Part shown: piece by piece, positions 18,959-27,512 of the stretch
Layout of the letters: each line of letters begins with the position of its first letter
Position numbering within the stretch: the stretch's first letter is position 1
Source: Rhodanobacter thiooxydans
GTDB taxonomy: Bacteria; Pseudomonadota; Gammaproteobacteria; Xanthomonadales; Rhodanobacteraceae
Reading direction: 5' to 3'
DNA length: 64,000 nucleotides
NCBI RefSeq assembly: GCF_021545845.1
Contig: NZ_CP088923.1
Span: 2,356,001 to 2,420,000 of the forward strand
Program-made: the position numbers and the translations under genes
Notes under the pieces: model-generated
Seen by the model: the letters and a program-made list of their open reading frames with translations, nothing else
The model's database searches: none
What the model was told of the DNA's origin: nothing

Positions 18959-20440
18959 ATGACGGCGTCCGCTTCACCACCCGGGCCGGATGCACATGGC
19001 ATGCGCCGTGGACGCTGGCTGTGGGACCGCAAACTCTACCGCTATCCGCAAGGTTCGGTGCGGTACTCACAGCTCGCACTCGCGATCCTCGTAACGATCG
19101 TCCTTTACTACGAGCTGTACACGGTCGGTGGCGTGTCACCGCTGCTGGCCGTGCAGTTGCACATGTCGTTCATCTTCCTGGTGATCATGATCGGGATTAC
19201 CAACCTGATCGGCGCCTTCGGCTCGCTGGCTGCCGGCTTCGCGGACCGGTTTGGCCGAGTCAACATCGTCATCTGGGGCATGCTGGTGGTTGGAATTCTG
19301 AATGCCATTGTCGTACCGGCGACCAACGATCGTTGGGGATTGACTGTTGTGCTATCCATCATTGGATTCGTCGAGGGCACGTTGCTGGTTGCTACCCCGG
19401 CACTGGTGCGCGACTTCAGCCCGCAAACGCGAAGGGCGGTGGCGATGGGTCTTTGGAACTGCGGTCCGGTCGCCGGCTCGCTGGTTGTCAGCATCGTTGC
19501 GGCGGCAACACTGGAGCACTTCGGGAATACTTGGACCAGCCAGTTCCGGATTTCGGGAATCGTCGGCTTGATCACATTTGTGATCGCATTGCTTGCCATG
19601 AAGGAACTGTCGCCGCAGTTGCGGGACCAGTTGGTGGTTCGCGCGAAAGAGAGCATCTTGGTCGACGCGCGCGCTTCGGTTGGGTTTGAGGCCAATCTCG
19701 ACAAACCATTCCATCAGTTGTTCAAGCTTGACATTGTCGGTACTGCGCTCGGGTCCGCCTTGTTGCTGCTGCTGTATTTCACCTTAGTCGGGTTTGGCCC
19801 CATCCTGTATGCAACCGCGTTCCACTTCAATGCGAGCCAGGCAAACGCCGTGGCCGCGTGGGCGTGGGGTGCCAACGTCGTGGTATCGCTCCTTGTCGGG
19901 TTCCTGTTCGACTGGACCGGGCTGCGCAAACCCTGGATGATCGTCGGTGGCATTTTGACCGTCATCTGTGAGCTGATCCTGCTGTTCAACCTGGGCAAGC
20001 CCTTGAGCTTCGGTGAGCTGGCAACCATCACGGCGCTCATGTCAGGGTCGTTCGGGGTCGCGATCATCGGTTTCTACGCTGGCTATACCGAGACCATTGA
20101 GACCCGCAACCCGGCCCTGATGGCCACGGGCCTCGCGATTTGGGGTTGGACCATTCGTATTGTCGCGTTCATCTCATTCCTCGCCATTCCAGCTGTCGTC
20201 ACCTCCGCGACCACGCTGTTGGAAGGGCACACCGGCTCTCCCCAATTCAAGACAGCGGTAACTGCCGTGTACGGCGAGTGGCGGGTGTGGCTGTGGGTTT
20301 GTGTCGTCGGCGCGCTTCTCTTCATGCTCTCAGTGCCGCTCCACCGCGGGCCGTGGACCATCAAACAAGCGAAGGAACTGATGCGGAAGCACGACCAGCG
20401 TGTCGCGGATGAACTGACTTCGTTGCACGGTGCGCAATAA
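18959..20440 (+). CDS. MFS transporter
   Basis: Twelve-helix major facilitator permease of 493 residues. The loop 2-3 signature is visible as AAGFADRFGRVN, and a second-half copy of the topology follows a cytoplasmic linker near residues 220-255. It lies 190 bp downstream of the RND gene in the same direction, and that gap has no gene. A role in taking the cluster's acid substrate across the inner membrane is a reasonable guess; no substrate signature can be read. A GC-rich hairpin follows it at 20479-20506. Confidence 0.88.
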   Translation: MTASASPPGPDAHGMRRGRWLWDRKLYRYPQGSVRYSQLALAILVTIVLYYELYTVGGVSPLLAVQLHMSFIFLVIMIGITNLIGAFGSLAAGFADRFGRVNIVIWGMLVVGILNAIVVPATNDRWGLTVVLSIIGFVEGTLLVATPALVRDFSPQTRRAVAMGLWNCGPVAGSLVVSIVAAATLEHFGNTWTSQFRISGIVGLITFVIALLAMKELSPQLRDQLVVRAKESILVDARASVGFEANLDKPFHQLFKLDIVGTALGSALLLLLYFTLVGFGPILYATAFHFNASQANAVAAWAWGANVVVSLLVGFLFDWTGLRKPWMIVGGILTVICELILLFNLGKPLSFGELATITALMSGSFGVAIIGFYAGYTETIETRNPALMATGLAIWGWTIRIVAFISFLAIPAVVTSATTLLEGHTGSPQFKTAVTAVYGEWRVWLWVCVVGALLFMLSVPLHRGPWTIKQAKELMRKHDQRVADELTSLHGAQ

Positions 20441-20478
20441 ATCCGATGCCGCAGGCTGTTCGTGAACACGTCCGCAAA

Positions 20479-20506
20479 CGCGCGAACCAGGTATGGAGTT
20501 CGCGCG
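20479..20506. terminator. Hairpin after the MFS gene
   Basis: Perfect 9-bp inverted repeat CGCGCGAAC / GTTCGCGCG around a 10-bp loop, 38 bp after the MFS stop. There is no T-run, so it is at best a weak or Rho-assisted terminator or an RNA-stabilising structure. Confidence 0.35.
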
Positions 20507-20556
20507 AGAGTGCAAGCGCCGGAAGCGGGCCGCTACAACGAGGGAGTACGTGGACC

Positions 20557-21434
20557 ATGAATATTTCCCAGCCGCACTTCGTGGATACTCAGCGTGGACG
20601 GTTCGCCTACCGTGAAGGTGGCGAGGCGGCCGGAGGACCGCTGGTGATGATCCATGGCTGGCCGGAGAGTTCGTATTGTTGGAAGCACCTGGCGGGATAC
20701 CTTCGGCCGGGTTTGCGGATCATCGCGCCCGACCTGCAGGGGCTGGGCAACAGCGAGCGAACTGAGGGATTGGCGCACTACCTCAAGGTCGAGCTTGCCC
20801 GGGACGTGGTCGAGGTTCTCGGCGCCCTGGGTGCGTTTGATTTCCAACTGGTGGGCCACGACTGGGGCGGCATTGTCGCCCAGGAGATTGCCATGGCCAT
20901 GCCGGTGCGAGTGCGCCGATTGATCCTTTTGAACATCGCTGTGATCGACAATCCCGAGGGCAACCGGGAGGTGATCCGGGTGCTGCGCGAGCGAGGCAGT
21001 CGCAGTACTGGTACCGGCATTTTCAGCAGGCGCCGGGATTGGCTGAGGTGATGATCCCGGGAGCCGAAGAAGTGTGGTTGCGCTATTTCCTGCGTGCCTG
21101 GAATGGGCGCGCCTTTCCCGCCGATGCCATCGAGGAATACGTGCGCTGTTACCGTATTGCCGGGACGCCTGCGTGCGGAGCCAATTATTATCGAGCGTTC
21201 CGCGATGACGCCTGACGCTGGGCCGCAATACGTGATCATCGCTGGCCGATGCCGTCTTTGTATATGTATGGCAACAAGGATCCGGTCATCATTCCGGAAT
21301 ACCTGAATCACGTGGACGAGTGCTTCCTGGATCTACAGGTGATCCAGGTGGAGGCAGGCCATTTCCTGCAAGAGGAATCGCCTGCAGAGGTAGCCGCGCA
21401 CATGAACGAATTCCTGCGCGTTGCCGATCGCTAG
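20557..21434 (+). pseudogene. Frameshifted alpha/beta hydrolase
   Basis: Alpha/beta-fold hydrolase of the haloalkane dehalogenase/epoxide hydrolase type, normally near 290 residues. The first frame runs from ATG 20557 through the oxyanion segment MIHGWPESSYCWKHL and the nucleophile elbow LVGHDWGGIVAQ (Asp nucleophile). The frame shifts near 20995, the match continues as QYWYRHFQQAPGLAEVM and EEVWLRYFLRAWNGRAFPAD, stops near 21210, and resumes in a third frame as PSLYMYGNKDPVIIPEYL and VIQVEAGHFLQEESP, which carries the catalytic His. At least two frame changes mean it is not functional. Confidence 0.85.
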
Positions 21435-21480
21435 CGCCACCGCCTTGTGCAGGCCTCACGGCCAGTGGAGAAATATCGAG

Positions 21481-22332
21481 ATGAAAGAATTGCGTGGCAA
21501 GGTGGCAGTCATCACCGGCGGCGGAAGTGGCTTGGGCCGCGAACTCGCGCTGTGTTGCGCGCGTCGCGGCATGCGCCTGGTGCTGGGCGACGTCGACGAA
21601 GGCGGCATGGCGGGTACCGCCGAGCTTGCGCGCGCCGAAGTGCCAGGTGTCGAGACCGCGGTGCGGCAGACCGATGTCTCCAAGCTGGAGCAGGTGCAGG
21701 CTTTGGCGACGCTTGCCGAGAACCGTTTCGGCGGGGTCCACTTGTTGTTCAACAATGCGGGCGTTGCCGCACACGGGTCGCTCTGGGAATCGACTGTGGA
21801 CGATTGGACGTGGGTGTTGGGCGTGAATCTGTTTGGCGCGATCTGGGGCATCCGGACGTTCATGCCCATCATGTTGCGCCAGGGCGAGGGTCATATCGTC
21901 AATACGGCGTCGGCGGCTGGCTGGATGAACATGGCCGACAGCGGCGTCTACAACGTCAGCAAGTGCGCTGTGGTGGCGCTGTCCGAGACCCTCGCCAACG
22001 ATATCAAGAAGGCAGGTGGCAAGGTGGGCGTCACCTGTCTTTCGCCGGCGTTCTTCCCCACACGGATCGCCGACGCCGAGCGCAACCGGCCACCGGCGCT
22101 TGCGGAAACGATACCGGCCAGTCCGGCTCTGCGGCAGCACGGAGAGATGTTGCGTTACGCCGTTGCCCACGGTCGGATTTCCGCATCGCAGATTGCGGAG
22201 ATGACGCTGCGCGCGGCGGAGGCCGGGAATTTCCATGTGTTTCCACACCAGAAAGTAAAACAATTGATTCTGGATCGGGCACAAGCCGCCCAGGTGGAGA
22301 CCACGGCTTTTGATCCTGTGGCAGAACGCTGA
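21481..22332 (+). CDS. Short-chain dehydrogenase/reductase
   Basis: Classical SDR of 283 residues. The cofactor motif is TGGGSGLG near residues 12-19, NNAG follows near 97, the catalytic Ser lies in the VNTASAAGWMNM region and the Tyr/Lys pair in YNVSKCA. The C-terminal extension suits 3-hydroxyacyl or alcohol substrates. The ATG at 21481 is preceded by a GGAGAAA-like site. It begins 46 bp after the broken hydrolase gene and probably shares its transcript. Expected to oxidise a secondary alcohol or reduce a ketone on an acyl or ring intermediate. Confidence 0.9.
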   Translation: MKELRGKVAVITGGGSGLGRELALCCARRGMRLVLGDVDEGGMAGTAELARAEVPGVETAVRQTDVSKLEQVQALATLAENRFGGVHLLFNNAGVAAHGSLWESTVDDWTWVLGVNLFGAIWGIRTFMPIMLRQGEGHIVNTASAAGWMNMADSGVYNVSKCAVVALSETLANDIKKAGGKVGVTCLSPAFFPTRIADAERNRPPALAETIPASPALRQHGEMLRYAVAHGRISASQIAEMTLRAAEAGNFHVFPHQKVKQLILDRAQAAQVETTAFDPVAER

Positions 22333-22573
22333 TGCCGGGACGGTGGCAGTTGCGGATGCGGCGCGTGCGAGTCAGGAGGAGTCCCGCTGCGGCCGCAGGA
22401 CGGCCCCGTCGACTGGCCTGCTTGTGCGCAGCGGCTAAAGACGGCTTCTCCATCTTCTGGCGTTGGGGGCGGTGTGCCGGTACTTTCAGCTCAAGGATGC
22501 AAGTTACCGACGCCGGCGTGGCAGTCGCGTCCGCCGCTGCCCGTCGAAATCATTTTGTTGATGGAGGCGGGAT

Positions 22574-23494
22574 GTGGCAGGCTTGACCGTGGTCTACCGA
22601 AACAGCGTCAACAGCTGGGACTGCGACATGATGGGGCACCTGAATGTGCAGTTTTACGTAGCCATGGCCGTTGAAGGATTGTCCGGGTTGGGTCAACGCC
22701 TGGGGCTTGGTTCTGACTGTGTACACGATCAGGAAGTCCGGATGAGGGTAGGTCAGCACCATATCCGATTCTTGCGTGAACAACGTCCTGGTGCGCCCGT
22801 GACGATCCGCGCCGGCGTACTGGAGGTGACTTCGCGGCGCATGCGCGTGTACGAGGAGATGCTAAACACCGGTACCGGTGAAGTCGCTGCGACGTTCGTC
22901 ACTGACGTAGCACTGCAGGATGTACACACCGGCCGCATGCTTGTGCTGCCTGACGCCGCACGCGACGCGGTGGAAAAAAGTTTTCGGGCCGACCTGCCGC
23001 CATACGCCGCACCCCGCGGTCTCGCTCTGACGGAGCCGCGACCGGCCCCGACGCTTGCCGAAGCCGAGTCGAACGGGATGTTTTTGACCTATCTGGGCGA
23101 GGTGAAAAGTACGATGTGCGACGAATACAAATGCATGACCACGCCTTCCTGCATGGGTGTGGTGTCCGACGCGTTTCCCAACCTGCTCGCTGCAACCGGT
23201 CAGGCAGACCGCCTGCACAGAGGCGTGGGTGGCGCAGCCCTGGAATACCGCTTCGTTTACCGCCAAATGCCCCACGTCGGCGACATCATCGCGTTGCGAA
23301 GTGGCATCAAGAGTCTCAGCGACAAGACTTACATCGTCTGTCATTGGATGTTCGATGTGGCGACCGGAGAAGCGGTGGCGACGGCGGAGCAGGTGGCAGT
23401 CATGCTGGATCTCAAAGCCCGCAAGGCCCTGGCCATAACCGACGAGATACGTGCCGGGTTGCAACGGGTGCTGGTACGTGGAATTGCCGTTTGA
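22574..23494 (+). CDS. Acyl-CoA thioesterase, double-hotdog family
   Basis: Protein of 306 residues with two hotdog halves. The first starts VVYRNSVNSWDCDMMGHLNV, which carries the Asp-x-x-GH-x-N element of thioesterases. The second half begins near residue 165 and includes the region around GGAALEYRFVYRQMPHVGD. The start is a GTG with GGAGG 5-6 nt upstream. It may release CoA from a stalled or final intermediate. The 240 bp upstream has no gene I recognise. Confidence 0.75.
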   Translation: MAGLTVVYRNSVNSWDCDMMGHLNVQFYVAMAVEGLSGLGQRLGLGSDCVHDQEVRMRVGQHHIRFLREQRPGAPVTIRAGVLEVTSRRMRVYEEMLNTGTGEVAATFVTDVALQDVHTGRMLVLPDAARDAVEKSFRADLPPYAAPRGLALTEPRPAPTLAEAESNGMFLTYLGEVKSTMCDEYKCMTTPSCMGVVSDAFPNLLAATGQADRLHRGVGGAALEYRFVYRQMPHVGDIIALRSGIKSLSDKTYIVCHWMFDVATGEAVATAEQVAVMLDLKARKALAITDEIRAGLQRVLVRGIAV

Positions 23495-23596
23495 TGGTTG
23501 CTGTCTGGTCGCACGGACTGCGACGGCTGGGTTGGGTCGCCGCGCGCAACGTTCCGACGCGGCTGCGGCATCGGTGTCCGGTTGGGCTGTTGCACG

Positions 23597-23627
23597 GCGG
23601 CGAACGTTTGCGCGCAACGTTCGCCGC
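23597..23627. terminator. 12-bp stem hairpin between thioesterase and hydratase genes
   Basis: GCGGCGAACGTT and its exact complement AACGTTCGCCGC flank a 7-bp loop. There is no T-run after it. It lies in a 217-bp spacer without a gene and may attenuate or protect the transcript. Confidence 0.35.
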
Positions 23628-23711
23628 GCGTTGTGCGCGTGGGTTGATATTGTGTATGCGTATCGGGGCGGCGAAACGCTGACCCGCGTGCCGAAGGTTT
23701 TCGGAGGAGCA

Positions 23712-24515
23712 ATGGACTACAGAAACATCGAGTACACGGTGGTAAACAAGGTCGCCCGGCTCACGCTCAACCGGCCGCAGGTGCTCAACGCTTTGACGCC
23801 TGATTTGCTGGAGGAAGCGGATAACGCGTTGGGCAGAGCCGAAGCCGATGGCGATGTTGGTGCGGTCTTGCTCACCGGCGCAGGCGAAGGCTTCTGCTCG
23901 GGCGCTGACCTGACGCCTTCCACCAGTCAGAATCTGCCACGCGATGCCAAGGGCCGCGTCGACTTTGAGAAGACCTTGGAGAGGTGGTATGCCCCTTTCA
24001 TCTGCCATATGCGCGCCATGCCGAAGCCCGTCATTTGTGCGGTCAACGGTGTCGCCGCCGGTGCGGGCTGTTCGCTGGCGCTGATGGCGGACATCACGCT
24101 CGCCGCACGCTCGGCCAGGTTTCTGCAGGCGTTCGTCAACGTCGGCCTGATTCCAGACGCAGGCGGTACCTGGATTTTGGCGCGCAATACCGGCTCGCAA
24201 CGCGCCATGGGCATGGCTTTGCTGGGCGAGAAGATCAGCGCCGAGCAGGCTGCCGCGTGGGGCATGATCTGGCAGGTACTGGACGACGAGGCGCTGCTGG
24301 ATGCTGCCACGGCCATGGCCGAGAAACTGGCCAATGGCCCGTCTATCGCCATTTGCCGTATTAAACAGGCCATCTACGCCGCCTCGCAGAATGACTTGAG
24401 TTCTCAGTTGATGCTGGAAGGTGAATTGCAGCGTGAGTGCGGCCACTCGCAGGACTTCGTCGAGGGTGCCACTGCCTTCATGGAAAAGCGCAAACCCAAC
24501 TTCAAGGGGAAATGA
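23712..24515 (+). CDS. Enoyl-CoA hydratase/isomerase family protein (PaaG-like)
   Basis: Crotonase-fold enzyme of 267 residues from ATG 23712 (TTCGGAGGAGCA upstream). Oxyanion-hole segments are GFCSGADL and AVNGVAAGAGCSLALMADI. The active-site loop reads NVGLIPDAGGTW, with Asp where PaaG-type isomerases have it, rather than the second Glu of simple hydratases. It may therefore isomerise a double bond or an epoxide/oxepin-type intermediate instead of, or as well as, hydrating. It sits 3 bp before the next gene, so the pair is coupled. Confidence 0.87.
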   Translation: MDYRNIEYTVVNKVARLTLNRPQVLNALTPDLLEEADNALGRAEADGDVGAVLLTGAGEGFCSGADLTPSTSQNLPRDAKGRVDFEKTLERWYAPFICHMRAMPKPVICAVNGVAAGAGCSLALMADITLAARSARFLQAFVNVGLIPDAGGTWILARNTGSQRAMGMALLGEKISAEQAAAWGMIWQVLDDEALLDAATAMAEKLANGPSIAICRIKQAIYAASQNDLSSQLMLEGELQRECGHSQDFVEGATAFMEKRKPNFKGK

Positions 24516-24518
24516 TCA

Positions 24519-25460
24519 ATGAGCATGCCGCGCCAGTGGCAAGGTCGCGTCAAGATTCCCGCGATTGCCGCGCCGATGTTTCTCGTCTCCAACCCGGAGC
24601 TCGTCGCCGCCACCTGCAAGGCAGGTTTGGTCGGAACCTTTCCCGCGCTCAATCAGAGCAGTACCGAGGGCCTCGTCTCCTGGTTGCAAAGCCTCAACCG
24701 CGTACTCACCGAAAGCGACGCACCCTACGGCGTGAACCTGATCGTGCACAAGACCAACAGCCGCCTGCAGGCGGACCTGGAACAGGTCGTCAAGTACAAA
24801 GTGCCGCTCGTGATCACTTCACTGGGCGCCGTGCATGAAGTCGTCGATGCGGTGCACGGCTACGGCGGGCTGGTCTTTCACGATGTGATCAACCTCAGAC
24901 ACGCGCACAAGGCCGCCTCCGCTGGCGTGGATGGTCTGATCCCGGTTTGTGCCGGCGCTGGTGGCCACGCCGGCACCCTGAGTCCGTTCGCGCTGGTGCC
25001 GGCAATCCGTCGCTTCTTCGATGGCTACATCATCCTGTCCGGGTGCATCAGCTCGGGGGCGTCGATCGCCGCTGCGATCGCCATGGGCGCAGATTTCGCC
25101 TACCTCGGCACGCGTTTCATCGCCACTGAGGAATCCTCCGCATCGCCGCAGTACAAGCAGATGCTGGTCGACTCCACGGCCAAGGATGTTGTCTACACGC
25201 CAGCCGTCTCGGGTGTGCCGGCAAGTTTCCTGCGCCCGTCGCTGCTTCGCGCGGGGCTGGATCCGGATAATCTCGAACTCAAGACCGGGATCGACCTTGG
25301 TGAAGAATTGAACGGCTCCAAGGCTTGGCGCCATATCTGGTCGGCTGGCCAAGGCGTCGGACAGATTGACGACATTGTTCCCGCCGGAGCGTTGTGTGAG
25401 CGCCTGATCAGCGACTACCGGAATACCTGCAAGCGCATGGTTGACGGTTACGCGAACTGA
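24519..25460 (+). CDS. Nitronate monooxygenase-like FMN enzyme
   Basis: TIM-barrel flavoprotein of 313 residues of the 2-nitropropane dioxygenase/NMO family. The FMN phosphate-binding region is visible as CAGAGGHAGTLS, with a later GADFAYLGTRF segment. Many family members in catabolic clusters do not oxidise nitronates but act as NAD(P)H:quinone or enoyl reductases, and that is as likely here since nothing else in the window points to nitro compounds. Starts 3 bp after the PaaG-like gene. Confidence 0.85.
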   Translation: MSMPRQWQGRVKIPAIAAPMFLVSNPELVAATCKAGLVGTFPALNQSSTEGLVSWLQSLNRVLTESDAPYGVNLIVHKTNSRLQADLEQVVKYKVPLVITSLGAVHEVVDAVHGYGGLVFHDVINLRHAHKAASAGVDGLIPVCAGAGGHAGTLSPFALVPAIRRFFDGYIILSGCISSGASIAAAIAMGADFAYLGTRFIATEESSASPQYKQMLVDSTAKDVVYTPAVSGVPASFLRPSLLRAGLDPDNLELKTGIDLGEELNGSKAWRHIWSAGQGVGQIDDIVPAGALCERLISDYRNTCKRMVDGYAN

Positions 25461-25541
25461 ACCGCCGCGGCTCTTTTGGAGGCTCCAGCCTTTGTATCGC
25501 GACGTAGAATTAGACTGTCTCGTAGATTGAGTTTGAATAGC

Positions 25542-27203
25542 ATGTATATCGACATCGGCAACCCGGTTGAACGCACCGCCTCAGCTTACGATTTCCCACT
25601 CCTGATCAAACAGCTTTGGATTACGCCCCTGGCGCACAATCCGGAACAGGAAATCGTCTATCGCGGGCACCGTCGCTTCCGTTATCACGAAACCTACGCA
25701 CGTCTCGGTCGCCTGGCTTCCGCCTTGTCCGCTATCGGCGTCAAGCCTGGCATGACCGTGGCGGTGATGGATTGGGACAGCCATCGCTACTTCGAGTGCT
25801 TCTTCGCGATCCCCATGATGGGTTGCGTGCTGCAGACGGTAAATGTCCGGTTGTCGCCCGAGCAGGTGCTGTACACGCTCAATCACGCGGGCGCCGATGT
25901 CATTCTGGTCAACGTGGAATTCCTGCCACTCCTGGCGGATATCCGCGACAGGCTGGAGAAGGATGTCCGGTTCGTCCTCATGCGCGATGATGGGGCTGCT
26001 CAGCCTGTCAGTGACCTGGGCGCCGTTGGCGAATACGAGGCGTTGCTGGCCGCCGCCAGCGCGGACTACGACTTTCCCGATTTCGACGAAAACACCCGGG
26101 CCACCACGTTCTATACCAGCGGCACGACGGGGCGTCTCAAGGGTTGCTATTTCAGCCATCGCCAGCTTGTGCTGCATACGCTGTGCGTCGCCAGCTGGTT
26201 TGGTACGGCGCCCGTACACGGGCGCATCCATCGCGAAGATGTGTACATGCCGATGACCCCCATGTTCCATGTCCACGCTTGGGGTATGCCCTACGTGGCG
26301 ACGTTGCTTGGGCTCAAGCAGGTTTATCCCGGCCGTTACGAGGCGGGGGCGTTGCTGAACATGATTCGCGATGAAGGCGTGACGCTCACGCACTGCGTGC
26401 CGAGCATCCTGCACATGCTGCTGACGCACCCGGACTCCATGGAGACCGACCTGTCGCGATTGAAGATGTCGGTTGGCGGTTCGGCCATGCCGCAGGGGCT
26501 GTGCCGGATGGCATTGGAGCGCGGTATGGACGTCATCGCGGGTTACGGCATGAGCGAGACCGCGCCCATCCAGACGGGCGCGAATCTGAGCAGCATCGAA
26601 CTCGCGGGCGATATCGACAGCCAGACTGCGTTGCGCGTGCTCGCTGGTCAGTCGCTCCCGTTGTGCGACGTGCGTATCGTCGACGCGGACATGCACCCTC
26701 AGCCGCATGATGGCCATTCGCCGGGGGAGGTTGTTTTCCGCAGCCCGTGGTTGACGCAAGGGTATTTCAAGGAGCCCGAGAATTCGGAGGAGCTGTGGAA
26801 GGGTGGCTACCTGCACTCGGGCGATATCGGCACGATCGACAGCCACGGTCGGTTGCAAGTCCGTGACCGCATCAAGGACATGATCAAGTCGGGCGGCGAG
26901 TGGATCAGTTCGCTGACGCTCGAGGATTTGACCTCGCAATGTCCGGGCGTCGGCGAGGCTGCAGTCATTGGCATCGCGGATCAAAAATGGGGCGAGCGCC
27001 CGTTGGTGCTGGTCGTCCCCCGCGCCGGCACGACTCTGGACCCGGAGGCGATTCGCCAGTACCTCGCTGATTTGGCCCGCAAGGGGACGATCCCGAAGTA
27101 CGCGGTGCCGGACCGGGTCCTCGTCGTCGAATCTCTGGCCAAGACCAGCGTTGGCAAGCTCGACAAGAATGCGTTGCGCAAGAGTTATCGTGAGGCGGGC
27201 TGA
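25542..27203 (+). CDS. Fatty acid/acyl-CoA ligase (AMP-binding)
   Basis: Adenylate-forming ligase of 553 residues. Motifs: YTSGTTGRLKGCYFSH (P-loop), GYGMSETAPI, SGDIGTIDSHGRLQVRDRIK (hinge) and the catalytic Lys in LAKTSVGKLDKNALR. The ATG at 25542 starts where similarity to the family starts; an upstream open extension of 22 codons lacks it. It should prime the substrate of this cluster. It is only a distant relative of the ligase at 6256-7899, so the two probably activate different acids. Confidence 0.92.
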   Translation: MYIDIGNPVERTASAYDFPLLIKQLWITPLAHNPEQEIVYRGHRRFRYHETYARLGRLASALSAIGVKPGMTVAVMDWDSHRYFECFFAIPMMGCVLQTVNVRLSPEQVLYTLNHAGADVILVNVEFLPLLADIRDRLEKDVRFVLMRDDGAAQPVSDLGAVGEYEALLAAASADYDFPDFDENTRATTFYTSGTTGRLKGCYFSHRQLVLHTLCVASWFGTAPVHGRIHREDVYMPMTPMFHVHAWGMPYVATLLGLKQVYPGRYEAGALLNMIRDEGVTLTHCVPSILHMLLTHPDSMETDLSRLKMSVGGSAMPQGLCRMALERGMDVIAGYGMSETAPIQTGANLSSIELAGDIDSQTALRVLAGQSLPLCDVRIVDADMHPQPHDGHSPGEVVFRSPWLTQGYFKEPENSEELWKGGYLHSGDIGTIDSHGRLQVRDRIKDMIKSGGEWISSLTLEDLTSQCPGVGEAAVIGIADQKWGERPLVLVVPRAGTTLDPEAIRQYLADLARKGTIPKYAVPDRVLVVESLAKTSVGKLDKNALRKSYREAG

Positions 27204-27393
27204 AGCGAAACTGCTGAGTCACCGTCTAACGGGTGCACGCCCATCGGACTCCGGCGGCTACCGTCACCAGTGGTTTGCAGCGTGGACGTTGGCCGGTCCA
27301 TGCTTCGTCATCCTCTCGGCGGGCGTGGCGCCGTCACGGGACACCACCGACTAAGCGCCGGAACCCGATAGGTGGTGCCGGCGAGCTGTCGAT

Positions 27394-27441
27394 ATGAATG
27401 GCCAGGCGATCGCAGTCGATGGCGGCGTATCCGCCTATTGA
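27394..27441 (+). pseudogene. C-terminal scrap of a short-chain dehydrogenase
   Basis: The 15-codon stretch MNGQAIAVDGGVSAY followed by a stop matches the C-terminal cofactor-site motif of SDR enzymes (GQ-x-I-x-VDGG). Nothing upstream in the 27204-27393 gap continues the family in any frame that I can follow, so only the tail of a deleted gene remains. Confidence 0.5.
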
Positions 27442-27512
27442 TCGCATCGTAACGTCGGCAGCCAAACCCGCCATCGACGATGGCGGGTAACCAACCTGAT
27501 AAAGGAAGCATC

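Noticed and set aside
25581..26984. Minus-strand open frame of 467 codons
   Set aside because: Antisense to the well-supported acyl-CoA ligase; no motif.
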